From Lichenicola sp964247735 (GTDB lineage: Bacteria; Pseudomonadota; Alphaproteobacteria; Acetobacterales; Acetobacteraceae): DNA of 64,000 nucleotides. The notes under the pieces were generated by a model, which did no database searches, was not told the origin of the DNA, and saw only the letters and a program-made list of their open reading frames with translations. Within the stretch, counting starts at the first letter, position 1; the number at the start of each line of letters is the position of its first letter. Location of the stretch: contig CAXTVS010000016.1 in the NCBI GenBank assembly GCA_964247735.1, positions 3,889-67,888 on the forward strand, in the 5' to 3' direction. Shown here piece by piece: positions 17,441 to 26,224 of the stretch. Position numbers and translations under genes: made by a program.

Positions 17441-19309
17441 ATGCAGCCTTGTCGACTTTCCAAGACCGTTGCCGGTCGGGTCCTGTACGGCCTGACGCTC
17501 GGACTGGCCCTTCTGGTTGCCGCAGGAGCGGGCGCCGGAGGGATGCCGGCCGCCCGCGCCGGAACCCTGCCGAACCTGGGGCCGAACGTCGTCGTCTTCA
17601 CGCCCGCCATGTCCGTGAGCCAGATCCAGGCCACGGTGAACGCGATCGCCAACCAGCAGGTATCCAACCAGTTCGGCACCGAGCGCTACGCCCTGCTGTT
17701 CGAGCCGGGCACGTACGGCTCGGCCGCCACGCCGCTGAACTTCCAGGTCGGCTACTACACCACCGTGGCCGGGCTCGGGCAGTCGCCGGGCGACGTGGTC
17801 ATCAACGGCTCGATCGACGTGTACAACCAGTGCAGCAACGGCAGCTGCAACGCGCTCGACAACTTCTGGCGCTCGCTGTCGAACCTGACCATCAACGTGA
17901 GCAACCCCACGGCCGGCTGCTACACGGGCGAGTTCTGGGCGGTGTCGCAGGCCGCACCCCTGCGGCGCGTGCAGGTGAACGGCAACGCGACGCTGATGGA
18001 CTACTGCACCAGCCCGTCCGACGCGAGCGGCGGCTTCATCGCCGACTCGAAGTTCGCGGGCGGCACCTTCACCAGCGGCTCGCAGCAGCAGTGGCTGACC
18101 CGCAACAGCGTGCTCGACGGCTGGTCCAACGGGGTGTGGAACCAGGTGTTCTCCGGCGTCACCGGCGCACCCGCCAACTGCTTCCCGGCGCAGAGCTCCT
18201 GCGGCGGCCCCTACACCACGCTCCCCACCAGCCCGGTCACCCGCGAGGCGCCGTACCTGTATACGGACGCGAACGGCAACGCCCTGGTGTTCGTGCCGTC
18301 CGTGCAGCGCAACAGTTCCGGCATCAGCTGGGGCAGCGGCCAGACCGCCGGCCGGTCGATCCCCCTCAGCCAGTTCTTCATCGCCACGCCGGCGAGCAAC
18401 GCGGCGGAGATCAGCCTCGCCCTGCTGGAAGGCAGGAACCTCCTCCTGACGCCCGGGGTGTACGACCTCCAGGGAACCATCCTCGTGTCCCGGCCCGACA
18501 CGGTGGTGCTGGGGCTCGGCATGCCGACGCTGATCCCGCAGAACGGCCTGCCCGCCCTGGCCTCGCTCGACGGGCGCGGCGTGCTGGTCGAGGGCGTCAT
18601 CGTCGACGCAGGGCCGAAGCGCTCGCCGGTGCTGCTGCAGCTCGGCACGCAGCTCGCGAACATCGTGGACCCGGCCCTCGGCAGCAACACGGCGGACGAC
18701 CCGTCCGCGCTGTTCGACGTGTTCTTCCGCATCGGCGGCGCGGAAGCCGGCAGCGCCGGGACCGCGCTGGTGGTGGATGCCGACAACGCGCTGATCGACA
18801 ACGTGTGGGCCTGGCGCGCCGACCACGGCGCCGGCGTCGGCTGGACCCTCAACACCGCCGACACCGGCCTGGCCGTGAACGGCAACAACGTCACGGCCTA
18901 CGGGCTCGCGGTGGAGCACTTCCAGCAGTACGAGGTGGTCTGGAACGGGCAGAACGGCACCGACGTCTTCTTCCAGAACGAGATGCCGTACGACCCGCCG
19001 AGCCAGGCGGCCTGGATGGAGGCGCCCGGCGTCGACGGCTGGGCGGCGTTCAAGGTGGCCGACGGGGTGCGCTCCTTCCACGGCTACGGCATGGGCAGCT
19101 ACAGCAACTTCGACCTCGGCGTGAACATCCTCGCCGCCAACGCCTTCGAGGTGCCGTCCAGCCTGCCGGCGGGCAGCCTGAACGACCTGCTGACGGTGTT
19201 CCTGAACCCGGCCTCCTCGGGCGGGATCACCAACGTCGTCGACAACACCGGCGGGTCCTCCACCGGTGCCAACCCGGACGTGCCGGTCACCGTCACCCTT
19301 TATCCGTGA
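17441..19309 (+). CDS. Large secreted beta-helix-like protein
   Basis: A 622-residue exported protein. Signal peptide of about 40 residues with a hydrophobic core (LTLGLALLVAAGAGAGG) and cleavage likely after AARA. The mature part alternates short Asn/Gly/Val-rich strands (for example DVVINGSIDVYN, NLTINVSNP, VVLGLGMPTLIP, LDGRGVLVEGVIVDAG), the pattern of right-handed parallel beta-helices in pectate-lyase-like proteins. Several cysteines (NQCSNGSCN, NCFPAQSSC) suggest disulfides. Similar proteins are sometimes labelled coagulation-factor 5/8-type or glycan-degrading, but no catalytic set is evident to me. GGGGAAA precedes the ATG; a strong terminator follows. Confidence 0.72.
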   Translation: MQPCRLSKTVAGRVLYGLTLGLALLVAAGAGAGGMPAARAGTLPNLGPNVVVFTPAMSVSQIQATVNAIANQQVSNQFGTERYALLFEPGTYGSAATPLNFQVGYYTTVAGLGQSPGDVVINGSIDVYNQCSNGSCNALDNFWRSLSNLTINVSNPTAGCYTGEFWAVSQAAPLRRVQVNGNATLMDYCTSPSDASGGFIADSKFAGGTFTSGSQQQWLTRNSVLDGWSNGVWNQVFSGVTGAPANCFPAQSSCGGPYTTLPTSPVTREAPYLYTDANGNALVFVPSVQRNSSGISWGSGQTAGRSIPLSQFFIATPASNAAEISLALLEGRNLLLTPGVYDLQGTILVSRPDTVVLGLGMPTLIPQNGLPALASLDGRGVLVEGVIVDAGPKRSPVLLQLGTQLANIVDPALGSNTADDPSALFDVFFRIGGAEAGSAGTALVVDADNALIDNVWAWRADHGAGVGWTLNTADTGLAVNGNNVTAYGLAVEHFQQYEVVWNGQNGTDVFFQNEMPYDPPSQAAWMEAPGVDGWAAFKVADGVRSFHGYGMGSYSNFDLGVNILAANAFEVPSSLPAGSLNDLLTVFLNPASSGGITNVVDNTGGSSTGANPDVPVTVTLYP

Positions 19310-19318
19310 CGACCGGCC

Positions 19319-19351
19319 ACGGCACCGCTGCGCCTGGCGCAGCGGTGCCGT
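19319..19351 (+). terminator. Strong hairpin terminator
   Basis: A perfect 15-base stem (19319-19333 with 19337-19351) with a 3-base loop, beginning 10 bases after the stop of the beta-helix gene. Two Ts follow. Among the strongest hairpins in the window. Confidence 0.75.
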
Positions 19352-19805
19352 TCCACCGGATATCGAGCGTCGCGATCAGGACACTGGAATGGAGCAGGTC
19401 CGCCAGGAGCGGCCGAAGACCTTCCGGCCAGCAACGCTGCGATCGTCGGCCGGGTCGAGGTCGCAGCCGGGTTTCCGCCGCCGCCTCAGGTTGACGAGAT
19501 GGCCGGCGCCCCGAGGAAGCCGATCAGCCGATGGCGCGACGGGTACGGCCGGCCTGTGTCCATTGATCAGGCACGAGCAGCGTCACCTGCTGTCCCGTCA
19601 CCGGGTCCGCGCGGTCTTCGGAAAGGCGCTTTCCCGAAGTCGTGGTTCGATCCGGGCTCTTGGTCTGTTGGTCGTCACGCCCCGTGAGCGATCAGTGGAA
19701 GCCAAGGACCGTGCCTGAGACAACATCATAGGCCTCACGCTGCCCGGAGACAGGCGAAGTGCTTGCCGTCGCCGCTTCGGCCGGTGACCATGTGTTGTGT
19801 TGGCC
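19352..19805. other. 454-base stretch without a recognisable gene
   Basis: This lies between the terminator at 19351 and the convergent outer-membrane gene. Short open frames exist (such as 19499-19687) but have no ribosome site, family resemblance or consistent coding bias. It may be a degraded region; I see no transposase motif or RNA gene. Confidence 0.4.
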
Positions 19806-21317
19806 TCAGCCCGCGTCCGGTCCCGCCTCCGCCATCCGGTGTTGCGACGCCGCGTCCACCGGGAGCGTGGTGTCGGTCAGCGCCACGCCCTGCCAGCCGG
19901 CGCCGAGGGCGGTGAACAGGCCGATCGCGTCGTCGAGCCGGGACAGCTCGCCCAGCGCCTCCAGGTTCTGCGCCGCGTAGGTCGCCCGCTCGCTGGTCAG
20001 CACGTCGAGGAAGCCGCTCAGCCCGGCCTGGTACAGCCGGCGCGACCGGTCCAGCGCCAGCGCGTCGTCCGCCGCAGCACGGCGCAGGGTGGCGGTGCGG
20101 TCCTCGTCGTTGCGGTAGGCGACCAGCCGGTCCTCGACCTCGCGGAAGCCCCCCAGCACCGCCTGCTCGTAGCCGAGCCGGGCCGCTTCGGCGTTGGCGC
20201 GGGCTTCCCGCACCTGCGCCGACAGGGTGCCGCCATGCCAGATCGGGATGCTGGCCTCCAGGAGCAGCGACCAGGCCAGGCTGCTGGCGGTGAACAGCTC
20301 GTGGATCATGCTGGCCTGCGGCGTGAACGACAGCGGCAGGGTGAAGCTGGGGTAGAGCTGCGCCACCGCGACGCCGATCCGCGCCGTCGCCTGCGCGTAC
20401 TGCCGCTCGGCCTGGCGGATGTCGGGGCGGTTGGCGATCACCATCGAGGGCAGCGTCACCGGCAGCGGCGGGATGTCGGGAAGCGGCGCCGGCTCGGTCA
20501 GCCGCGCTTCCAGCGTGCCCGGCATCCGGCCGCACAGCACCGCGATGGCGTGCGCCAGCTGGGCGACCTGCGTCTCGAGCGGCGGCCGGGTCGCCTGCTC
20601 GGTTTCCAGCTCCGCCTGCGCCTGCGCCACCTGCAGCGTGGTGCCGAGGCCCTGGGTGTAGACCTTCCGGCTCAGCGCCAGCGATTCCGCCGCCGCCCGG
20701 ATGTTGCGGTCGGCGATCCCGAGCTGCAGCTGGGCGGCGCGCAGCCCCACATAGTCGCCGGCGAGCTCGGACAGGATCGTCAGCAGCAGGCCGCGCCGCT
20801 GCTCGATCCCGGCGTCCAGCGCCGCCTGCTGCGCCTCCACCGAGTGGCGCAGCCGGCCGAACACGTCGATCTGCCAGGATGCCGTGCCGCCGTACTGCCA
20901 GAAGCGGTTGTCGGAATCGATGCCGGGCAGCGGCGGGTATTCCAGCGTGGTGCTGAAGCGCTGGATCCCGGCGGCCGGCGTGAGGTCGATCTGCGGGTAG
21001 AGCTGTCCCCTGATCTGGTCGCGCAGCGCGCGCGCCGCCAGCAGACGCTGCCCCGCCTGCGCCAGCTGCCGGTTGCCGGCGATCGCGTCGGCCACCAGCG
21101 CGTCCAGCAGCGGGTCGTGGAAGGCCGCCCACCAGTCGCGCATCTGCGCCTCGGTGCGGGCGATCTCGTCCGGGCTCGCCGCGTGCTCGGTCCAGTTCGC
21201 CGGCACGCCCGCCATGTGCGGCGGGTGGTAGTGCGGGCCGACGGTGCAGGCGTCCAGCAGCAGGAGCGCCGACAGGCAGGCCGCGCGCCACGGCCGCCCG
21301 GCCGGCATGATCCTCAT
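19806..21317 (-). CDS. Outer-membrane efflux protein, NodT family (AaeB-type system)
   Basis: A 503-residue TolC-like channel. The N-terminal signal ends LLLLDACTVGPHYHPP; the Cys is in lipobox position but with Asp at -2, which is unusual. OEP hallmarks include WWAAFHDPLLDALV, a first repeat with SWQIDVFGRLRHSVEAQQA, ANRPDIRQAERQYAQA and the second repeat IWHGGTLSAQVREA. It begins 7 bases after the HlyD stop (an alternative ATG is at 21308). With the HlyD gene it forms the periplasmic and outer part of an AaeB-like pump whose inner-membrane genes lie at 27964-30227. Confidence 0.9.
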   Translation of the reverse strand: MRIMPAGRPWRAACLSALLLLDACTVGPHYHPPHMAGVPANWTEHAASPDEIARTEAQMRDWWAAFHDPLLDALVADAIAGNRQLAQAGQRLLAARALRDQIRGQLYPQIDLTPAAGIQRFSTTLEYPPLPGIDSDNRFWQYGGTASWQIDVFGRLRHSVEAQQAALDAGIEQRRGLLLTILSELAGDYVGLRAAQLQLGIADRNIRAAAESLALSRKVYTQGLGTTLQVAQAQAELETEQATRPPLETQVAQLAHAIAVLCGRMPGTLEARLTEPAPLPDIPPLPVTLPSMVIANRPDIRQAERQYAQATARIGVAVAQLYPSFTLPLSFTPQASMIHELFTASSLAWSLLLEASIPIWHGGTLSAQVREARANAEAARLGYEQAVLGGFREVEDRLVAYRNDEDRTATLRRAAADDALALDRSRRLYQAGLSGFLDVLTSERATYAAQNLEALGELSRLDDAIGLFTALGAGWQGVALTDTTLPVDAASQHRMAEAGPDAG

Positions 21318-21324
21318 CGACCGG

Positions 21325-22233
21325 TCACAGGTGGTCCTGCAGCCAGCTCGGCAGCCGCCCGTCGTCGTGCGCTTCCGCGCCCACCGCCACCGAGCAGGTC
21401 ATGCCGGCGGCCAGCACCACCCCCGGCGGCACGCGGTCGATGCCGATCCTGACCGGGATCCGCTGCGCCAGCCGCACCCAGGTGAACACCGGGTTCACGT
21501 CCTGCAGCCCTTCGCGGTCGGGGGTGCCGTTCTGGTCGTTGATGCCGCCGGCGATGCTGTCGACGTGGCCGCCCAGGATCGGCGCGTAGCCCATCAGCTT
21601 GATCCGCGCCGGGTCGCCGACCCGGATCCTGCCCAGCTTGGTTTCCTCGAAGTAGCCGTAGATCCAGAACGAGTCCGCGTCGATCACCGCCACCCGCGCC
21701 TGGCCCGCGGTGGCGTAGTCGCCGACCCGGAGCAGCAGGTTGGTCACCGGGCCGTTCACCGGCGAGTACAGCGTGGCGCGCTGGAGGTTGAGCCGCGCGG
21801 TGTCGAGCTGTGCCTGCGCCGCGTCCACGGTCGCCTGCTGCGTCGCCGCGGTGGAGGCGAACTGCGCCCGCTCCTCCGCCGAGACGATGCCGGCCAGGCC
21901 TTCGCGCCGCTTCACGTCGGACTGGCGCAGCCGCAGCTCCTCGCGCGCACTTTCCAGCCGCGCCTGCGCTTCCGTGATCGACAGCCGGAACCGGGTCGGG
22001 TCGATCACGAACAGCGGGTCGCCCTTGCGCACCACCTGGTTGTCGCGCACCGGCACCGCCACCACGGTCCCGGACACCTCCGGCGCGATGTCCACCACGT
22101 AGGCCCTCACCCGGCCGTCGCGGGTCCAGGGCGAGACCATGTAGGTGCGCCACAGGCTGCTGCCGAGCACCAGCGCCGCCGCCAGCGCCGCGAGGGTCAG
22201 GACGACTCGGACGACAGCGCGCAGGACGATCAT
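21325..22233 (-). CDS. HlyD-family adaptor, AaeA type
   Basis: A 302-residue membrane fusion protein with one N-terminal helix (LRAVVRVVLTLAALAAALVL). The opening TRDGRVRAYVVDIAPEVSGTV and the second lipoyl half LYSPVNGPVTNLLLRVGDY are characteristic of AaeA/EmrA-like partners of FUSC (AaeB) pumps. A short coiled coil lies between. The start at 22233 has GAGG 6 bases upstream; an in-frame ATG at 22269 lacks one. The usual DUF1656 and FUSC partners are missing next door and sit 5.7 kb upstream on the same strand. Confidence 0.9.
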   Translation of the reverse strand: MIVLRAVVRVVLTLAALAAALVLGSSLWRTYMVSPWTRDGRVRAYVVDIAPEVSGTVVAVPVRDNQVVRKGDPLFVIDPTRFRLSITEAQARLESAREELRLRQSDVKRREGLAGIVSAEERAQFASTAATQQATVDAAQAQLDTARLNLQRATLYSPVNGPVTNLLLRVGDYATAGQARVAVIDADSFWIYGYFEETKLGRIRVGDPARIKLMGYAPILGGHVDSIAGGINDQNGTPDREGLQDVNPVFTWVRLAQRIPVRIGIDRVPPGVVLAAGMTCSVAVGAEAHDDGRLPSWLQDHL

Positions 22234-22364
22234 CGCGGGCCTCAGCTTCAGAACGCCCGGCCGGGACATCCCTGGACCGGCCGGGGCCGCCTGGACCCCG
22301 GGCCGCGGTTACTTAGACGACGGGGCCTCGGCGCGCCATCGGCCGGGACCGTCCTCGTCGGGCG

Positions 22365-23960
22365 TCACCTCGGCGGCAGCGCGTCGCAGGCATAGGGCGG
22401 CAGCCAGCAGGGCCAGCCCAGCCCGAGCCGGCCGCGCCAGCGGACCGGCGGGACGGTGCCGGGCCGCGTCCTGGGGTCACCGGACAGGATCGTCAGCATC
22501 CCCCGCAGCGGCCGGGCCAGCGCCAGCAGGCGCAGGCCCTGCCCGTCCGGCATGAGGCGGAAGTCGACGATGTTGCGCTCGAACCCGCCGCGGTCGCGGA
22601 TCGCCATGGAGCCGAAATAGGCCGGGTCGAACCCGGTGGCCTCCCCGGGCAGCTGCACCATCCGGGCGGGCTGCGCCGCGCCGGCCGGCACCGCCGTCAG
22701 CCGCAGGCAGAGCAGCAGCGCCGTCAGCGCGAAGCATCCCGCCACCCGGAGGCGGCGCGGTCCGGTCGCCAGCTCGCGCAGCGCCACGAAGCCGAGCAGG
22801 GCGAAGCCCGGCAGCGTCCACTTGAAGTAGTGGATGTTGCCGTAGCGCCACAGCCCGGTGGGCAGCAGGTCGACATAGGACAGGAACAGCGCCACGTACG
22901 GCACGACCGCCAGCGTCAGCAGCGCCAGCAGGGCCCGCGCCTCGCCGTGCAGCATCGGCAGGACCAGGATGCCCGCGGCGCCGGCCGCGAGCCACGGCAT
23001 CGCTTCCAGCATGCCTGCGCCGTAGGGGAACCAGGGCAGCGGGTCGATCAGCAGCGTGTAGGCCTTCCAGCCCAGCCCATCGAGCCGGAACCCCAGCATG
23101 CGCGACTGCAGCATGTACTGGCTCGGGTGCAGCCCGTAGATGTGCAGGTAGACCCGGGCGAACGGCAGCAGCACGAGGCAGGCGCCGAAGGCGAGCCAGA
23201 ACGGGTCGTCGCCGACCGCGCGCCGGCGGAGCAGCGAGGTTGCCGTCACGAACGCGGCCCAGCTGGCGACGACCAGAAGGTCGGTCGGTCGGGTGATGGG
23301 AATCGCGGCGACGATCATGCCGATCAGGGCGACGCCGCAGCGCCGGCGGGCCAGGTAGCGGGCCGCGGCGGGCTGCAGGAGCTGCGCCGTCAGGGCCAGC
23401 AGCCACCAGATCAGCATCGCCGACAGGCTGGTGTTCCACGGCTTCACCCAGGCCACCAGGACGTCGGGGCAGGTGATGGTGCCGAGCAGGAACAGCAGCA
23501 CGGCCGCCGGTGCCGCGGTGCCGACCCGGCGCGCGAACAGGAGGAAGCCGGCATAGGTGCCCAGCAGGCAGAGCAGGTCGGCAAGGAGGTAGAGATGGCC
23601 GGGCGGCAGCAGCATGGCGAACGGCGCGCCGAGAAAGGCGTAGCCGAGCGGATACCAGTGGTGCACGGCGTGGAGGTCGCCGGCGGCCAGCGACAGCGCC
23701 GAGTCGAGGTACTTCGACTGGTCCCAGCCGCCCCACCAGCCGAGCGGGAAGCGCGGGTTGTTCCCGGGCGCTTCCACGTCGAGGGCGTAGCCCCACAGGT
23801 AGGCGACCACCAGGACGACCGTTCCGGCCATCACCCATCCGCGCGAGGCCGCCCGCCGCAAGGGACGGGACGCGGAACCGGAGGCGGACGCCATCAGGCC
23901 GGGAGCAGGGAGCGCCGCATCAGGGCGTCCCTTGGCGCGTGCGTCGATCGACGCACGCAT
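22365..23960 (-). CDS. Polytopic membrane protein, possible GT-C glycosyltransferase
   Basis: A 531-residue protein with about 10-12 hydrophobic segments from residue 42 on. An early luminal loop, GWWGGWDQSKYLDSALSLA, holds acidic and aromatic residues in the place where GT-C transferases carry catalytic acids. The C-terminal ~100 residues are soluble. The overall plan resembles lipid-linked-sugar glycosyltransferases of the PMT/ArnT type, but no family signature is decisive. A perfect 22-base palindrome covers the start region. It follows the unknown gene at 24000-25130 by 39 bases and may share its transcript. An alternative start is 23894. Confidence 0.55.
   Translation of the reverse strand: MRASIDARAKGRPDAALPAPGLMASASGSASRPLRRAASRGWVMAGTVVLVVAYLWGYALDVEAPGNNPRFPLGWWGGWDQSKYLDSALSLAAGDLHAVHHWYPLGYAFLGAPFAMLLPPGHLYLLADLLCLLGTYAGFLLFARRVGTAAPAAVLLFLLGTITCPDVLVAWVKPWNTSLSAMLIWWLLALTAQLLQPAAARYLARRRCGVALIGMIVAAIPITRPTDLLVVASWAAFVTATSLLRRRAVGDDPFWLAFGACLVLLPFARVYLHIYGLHPSQYMLQSRMLGFRLDGLGWKAYTLLIDPLPWFPYGAGMLEAMPWLAAGAAGILVLPMLHGEARALLALLTLAVVPYVALFLSYVDLLPTGLWRYGNIHYFKWTLPGFALLGFVALRELATGPRRLRVAGCFALTALLLCLRLTAVPAGAAQPARMVQLPGEATGFDPAYFGSMAIRDRGGFERNIVDFRLMPDGQGLRLLALARPLRGMLTILSGDPRTRPGTVPPVRWRGRLGLGWPCWLPPYACDALPPR
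23937..23958. repeat. Perfect 22-base palindrome
   Basis: The two 11-base arms (23937-23947 and 23948-23958) are exact reverse complements with no spacer. It encodes residues 2-8 of the annotated membrane protein if that starts at 23960, or lies upstream of it if the start is 23894. It could be a dimeric operator or a transcript-end hairpin for the unknown gene ending at 24000. Confidence 0.6.
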
Positions 23961-23999
23961 CGCCCTGGTCCTGGGCCGGGAAGGTGGATCGGGCCGCCA

Positions 24000-25130
24000 T
24001 CAGGTCGAGGCGAGCCGCTCCCCGAGCACCATCCATCCGGCCGGCTCCTTGATCAGGCCGGCGACGTCGTACGCGCCCAGCACCCGGGTCATGCCGCGCC
24101 GCTTGAACACCTCGGCGAAGATGCGCGAGGCCGGTCCGGCGGAAAGCGACGCCGCCGGCTCCTTTCCCGGCACCGGCCTGCCCTGCGCAGGGCGGGTGCC
24201 GGGCGCGAACGGCCGCGAGAAGTTCACCGGCATCCGGGGTCCCGCCACGGCGGCGATCGTCTGCTCCCCGAACGCGCGCCAGTGGATCTCCAGGGCGGCG
24301 AGGTAGCAGGCCTCCGCCAGGCCGATCTTGATCCCGAGGCCGGCGGCAGTACCGAGGATGGTGGCGATGGGACCCGCGAACGGCACCGGCGTCGCCGCCG
24401 ACACGATCCCGAGCGCGCGGCTGCCGCCCTTGGCGGCCTTGGCCTTCATGATGATGTCGCACCAGCCGATGATGGTGGCGCTCTTCTGCGGCACCGACTC
24501 CGCGATCGCCCTGATCTTGAGCCAGTGGATCAGGGTGGAACCGGCGGCGTTGAGGTGGCGCGTGGTGTTCAGGACGTTGACGCCGCCGGTGTGCGCCGAC
24601 GCCACCCCGCCGCCGATGCCCATCAGGCCGCTGCCGATGGTCTTGTAGTCGCGGGTCTGCAGGTAGGCCTGGGTGAGCGGGGACCTGGTCTCGTCGTTGG
24701 TGAACGTCGTGGCGCCGCCCCTCCCCGAGGCCGCCGCCGCGGACGCGCCGTGTCCGTCCTTCCCGTCCTCCTTGTCGACGTGGCCGTTGGCGACGAACCA
24801 CGGGTTCGGCTTCACGTCGACGTCCTTCGACCGCAGCTTGGCGTCGAAGCCGATCCGATACAGCGTCTGCATCCCGCCATTCGCCAGGCCCGGCTTGCCC
24901 ACGCTGGTCGCCGGAACCATGGCCAGGGTGCTGGCGAGGATGTCGGCCGCCGCGAACGCCGCGTCCTTCGCGTCGGGCTTCGTCTGCGCGTCGAGATCCA
25001 GGAAGTCCTGGTCGGAGTTCTGCTGCCGGATCGACGCCATGTCGGCGCGAGGATCCGGCGATCCGGCGGCGTAGCTGAAATCGGCCCGACTGCCGGACCC
25101 TGCTGCAGGTGGCGGTGCCGCCCGTGCCAT
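24000..25130 (-). CDS. Unrecognised protein with glycine-rich hydrophobic segments
   Basis: A 376-residue protein I cannot place in a family. Residues 1-50 are Ala/Gly/Asp-rich and contain no signal peptide. Glycine-rich hydrophobic stretches include GSGLMGIGGGVAS and a pair around residues 240-285 (ATPVPFAGPIATILGTAAG, then KIGLAEACYLAALEIHWRAF), which could insert in a membrane. The final ~45 residues (IFAEVFKRRGMTRVLGAYD onward) look like a small separate helical domain. AAGGA precedes the ATG at 25130. Neighbours are a LysR regulator upstream and the GT-C-like gene downstream. The plan is compatible with a delivered or pore-forming protein, but that is speculation. Confidence 0.65.
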   Translation of the reverse strand: MARAAPPPAAGSGSRADFSYAAGSPDPRADMASIRQQNSDQDFLDLDAQTKPDAKDAAFAAADILASTLAMVPATSVGKPGLANGGMQTLYRIGFDAKLRSKDVDVKPNPWFVANGHVDKEDGKDGHGASAAAASGRGGATTFTNDETRSPLTQAYLQTRDYKTIGSGLMGIGGGVASAHTGGVNVLNTTRHLNAAGSTLIHWLKIRAIAESVPQKSATIIGWCDIIMKAKAAKGGSRALGIVSAATPVPFAGPIATILGTAAGLGIKIGLAEACYLAALEIHWRAFGEQTIAAVAGPRMPVNFSRPFAPGTRPAQGRPVPGKEPAASLSAGPASRIFAEVFKRRGMTRVLGAYDVAGLIKEPAGWMVLGERLAST

Positions 25131-25209
25131 GACCTGTCCTTTCGATCCCGCTCCGGAACAGGATCGGCGAAATCGGCCGCGATCGCAATCGCCCGGGAGC
25201 GCCGCAGGG

Positions 25210-26127
25210 TCAGCCGGTCGGGTGCGGCGATGGCAGCAGGTCGCGGCAGAAGCCGATGAACGCCCGCACCTTGGCGGGAACGTGGCGTCGCGACGGGTGC
25301 ACCGCGTAGAGCGGGAACATCTCGTCGGGCCAGTCGGGGAACAGGTCCACGAGCTGCCCGCCGGCAAGGAGGTCCTCGATGCCGAACGCCATGACCTGGG
25401 CCACTCCTCCTCCGGCCAGGCAGGCGTTCAGCATGGTGTCCACGTCGGTCAGGACGAGCCGCCCCGCCGTCGCCACCGGCAGGATCTCGGCACCGCGCCG
25501 GAACTCCCAGGAGAAGGGCCGTCCGGTGCCGGCGTCGCGGAACTGGATGCAGTCGTGCCGGGCGAGCTCCCCGGGGCATGACGGGCGGGAATGGCGTGCG
25601 AGATAGGCTGGCGCCGCGACGGTCACGATGCGTGTCTCCAGCAGCCTGGTGGCCACGGCGGAGCGGTGCGGCGGCGGCCCGAATCGGAGCGCCAGGTCGA
25701 TGCCGTCGCCGACCAGATCGCCGATCGCCTCGCGCGTCAGCAGCTCGACCTCGAGCTCCGGATGCGCGGCCAGGAACGCGGGCAACGCGGCAGCCAGTAC
25801 CCGGCGCGCCAGGAAGCCGTCCACGTCCACCCGCAGGCGGCCGCGCACGATCGCTCCCGCACCCGAGGCGCGTGCCGCGACCTGCTCGATCTCGCCCAGC
25901 AACGGGGCGGCCGCGTCATGGAAGCGCCGTCCCTCGTCGGTCAGCCGCAGGGCGCGCGTGGTGCGGTCGAGCAGCCGCACCCCGAGCCGCGCTTCCAGCC
26001 GCGCCACCGCCCGGCTGACACCGGAATCCGACAGGCCGAGCACGTCCGCCGCGCGGACGAAGCTGCCGGCTTCCACCACCGCCGCCAGGACGCCGAGACC
26101 GGTCAGGAGACGGGTGTCGAAGCTCAC
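25210..26127 (-). CDS. LysR-family transcriptional regulator
   Basis: A 305-residue LTTR. The N-terminal winged helix-turn-helix (about residues 7-65) shows FVRAADVLGLSDSGVSRAVARLEARLGVRLLDRTTR, presented here as the expected recognition helix and wing. The rest is a two-lobe inducer domain with FGPPPHRSAVATRLL and the CLAGGGVAQV block. It is transcribed away from the NmrA gene with a 97-base shared control region containing an 8+8 inverted repeat just upstream of its start. The likely target is the divergent NmrA/SDR pair, with autoregulation. Confidence 0.92.
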   Translation of the reverse strand: MSFDTRLLTGLGVLAAVVEAGSFVRAADVLGLSDSGVSRAVARLEARLGVRLLDRTTRALRLTDEGRRFHDAAAPLLGEIEQVAARASGAGAIVRGRLRVDVDGFLARRVLAAALPAFLAAHPELEVELLTREAIGDLVGDGIDLALRFGPPPHRSAVATRLLETRIVTVAAPAYLARHSRPSCPGELARHDCIQFRDAGTGRPFSWEFRRGAEILPVATAGRLVLTDVDTMLNACLAGGGVAQVMAFGIEDLLAGGQLVDLFPDWPDEMFPLYAVHPSRRHVPAKVRAFIGFCRDLLPSPHPTG

Positions 26128-26129
26128 GG

Positions 26130-26154
26130 CATTCCTGCAGTTTGGTCAGGAATG
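26130..26154. promoter_or_regulatory. Inverted repeat, candidate LysR operator
   Basis: Perfect 8-base arms CATTCCTG (26130-26137) and CAGGAATG (26147-26154) with a 9-base spacer, located 3 bases upstream of the LysR start codon and 71 bases upstream of the NmrA gene. LysR regulators usually bind dyads of this size in such divergent gaps. Confidence 0.6.
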
Positions 26155-26224
26155 ATCTGACACAACCGCACTTAGATCGGAAGCTCCGCTGCGGGATCAT
26201 GGCGCGTCAGACGGAGGACACGAC

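Noticed and set aside
19499..19687. A 62-residue plus-strand frame in the gap after the beta-helix gene.
   Set aside because: No ribosome site, no recognisable motif, and it follows a strong terminator.
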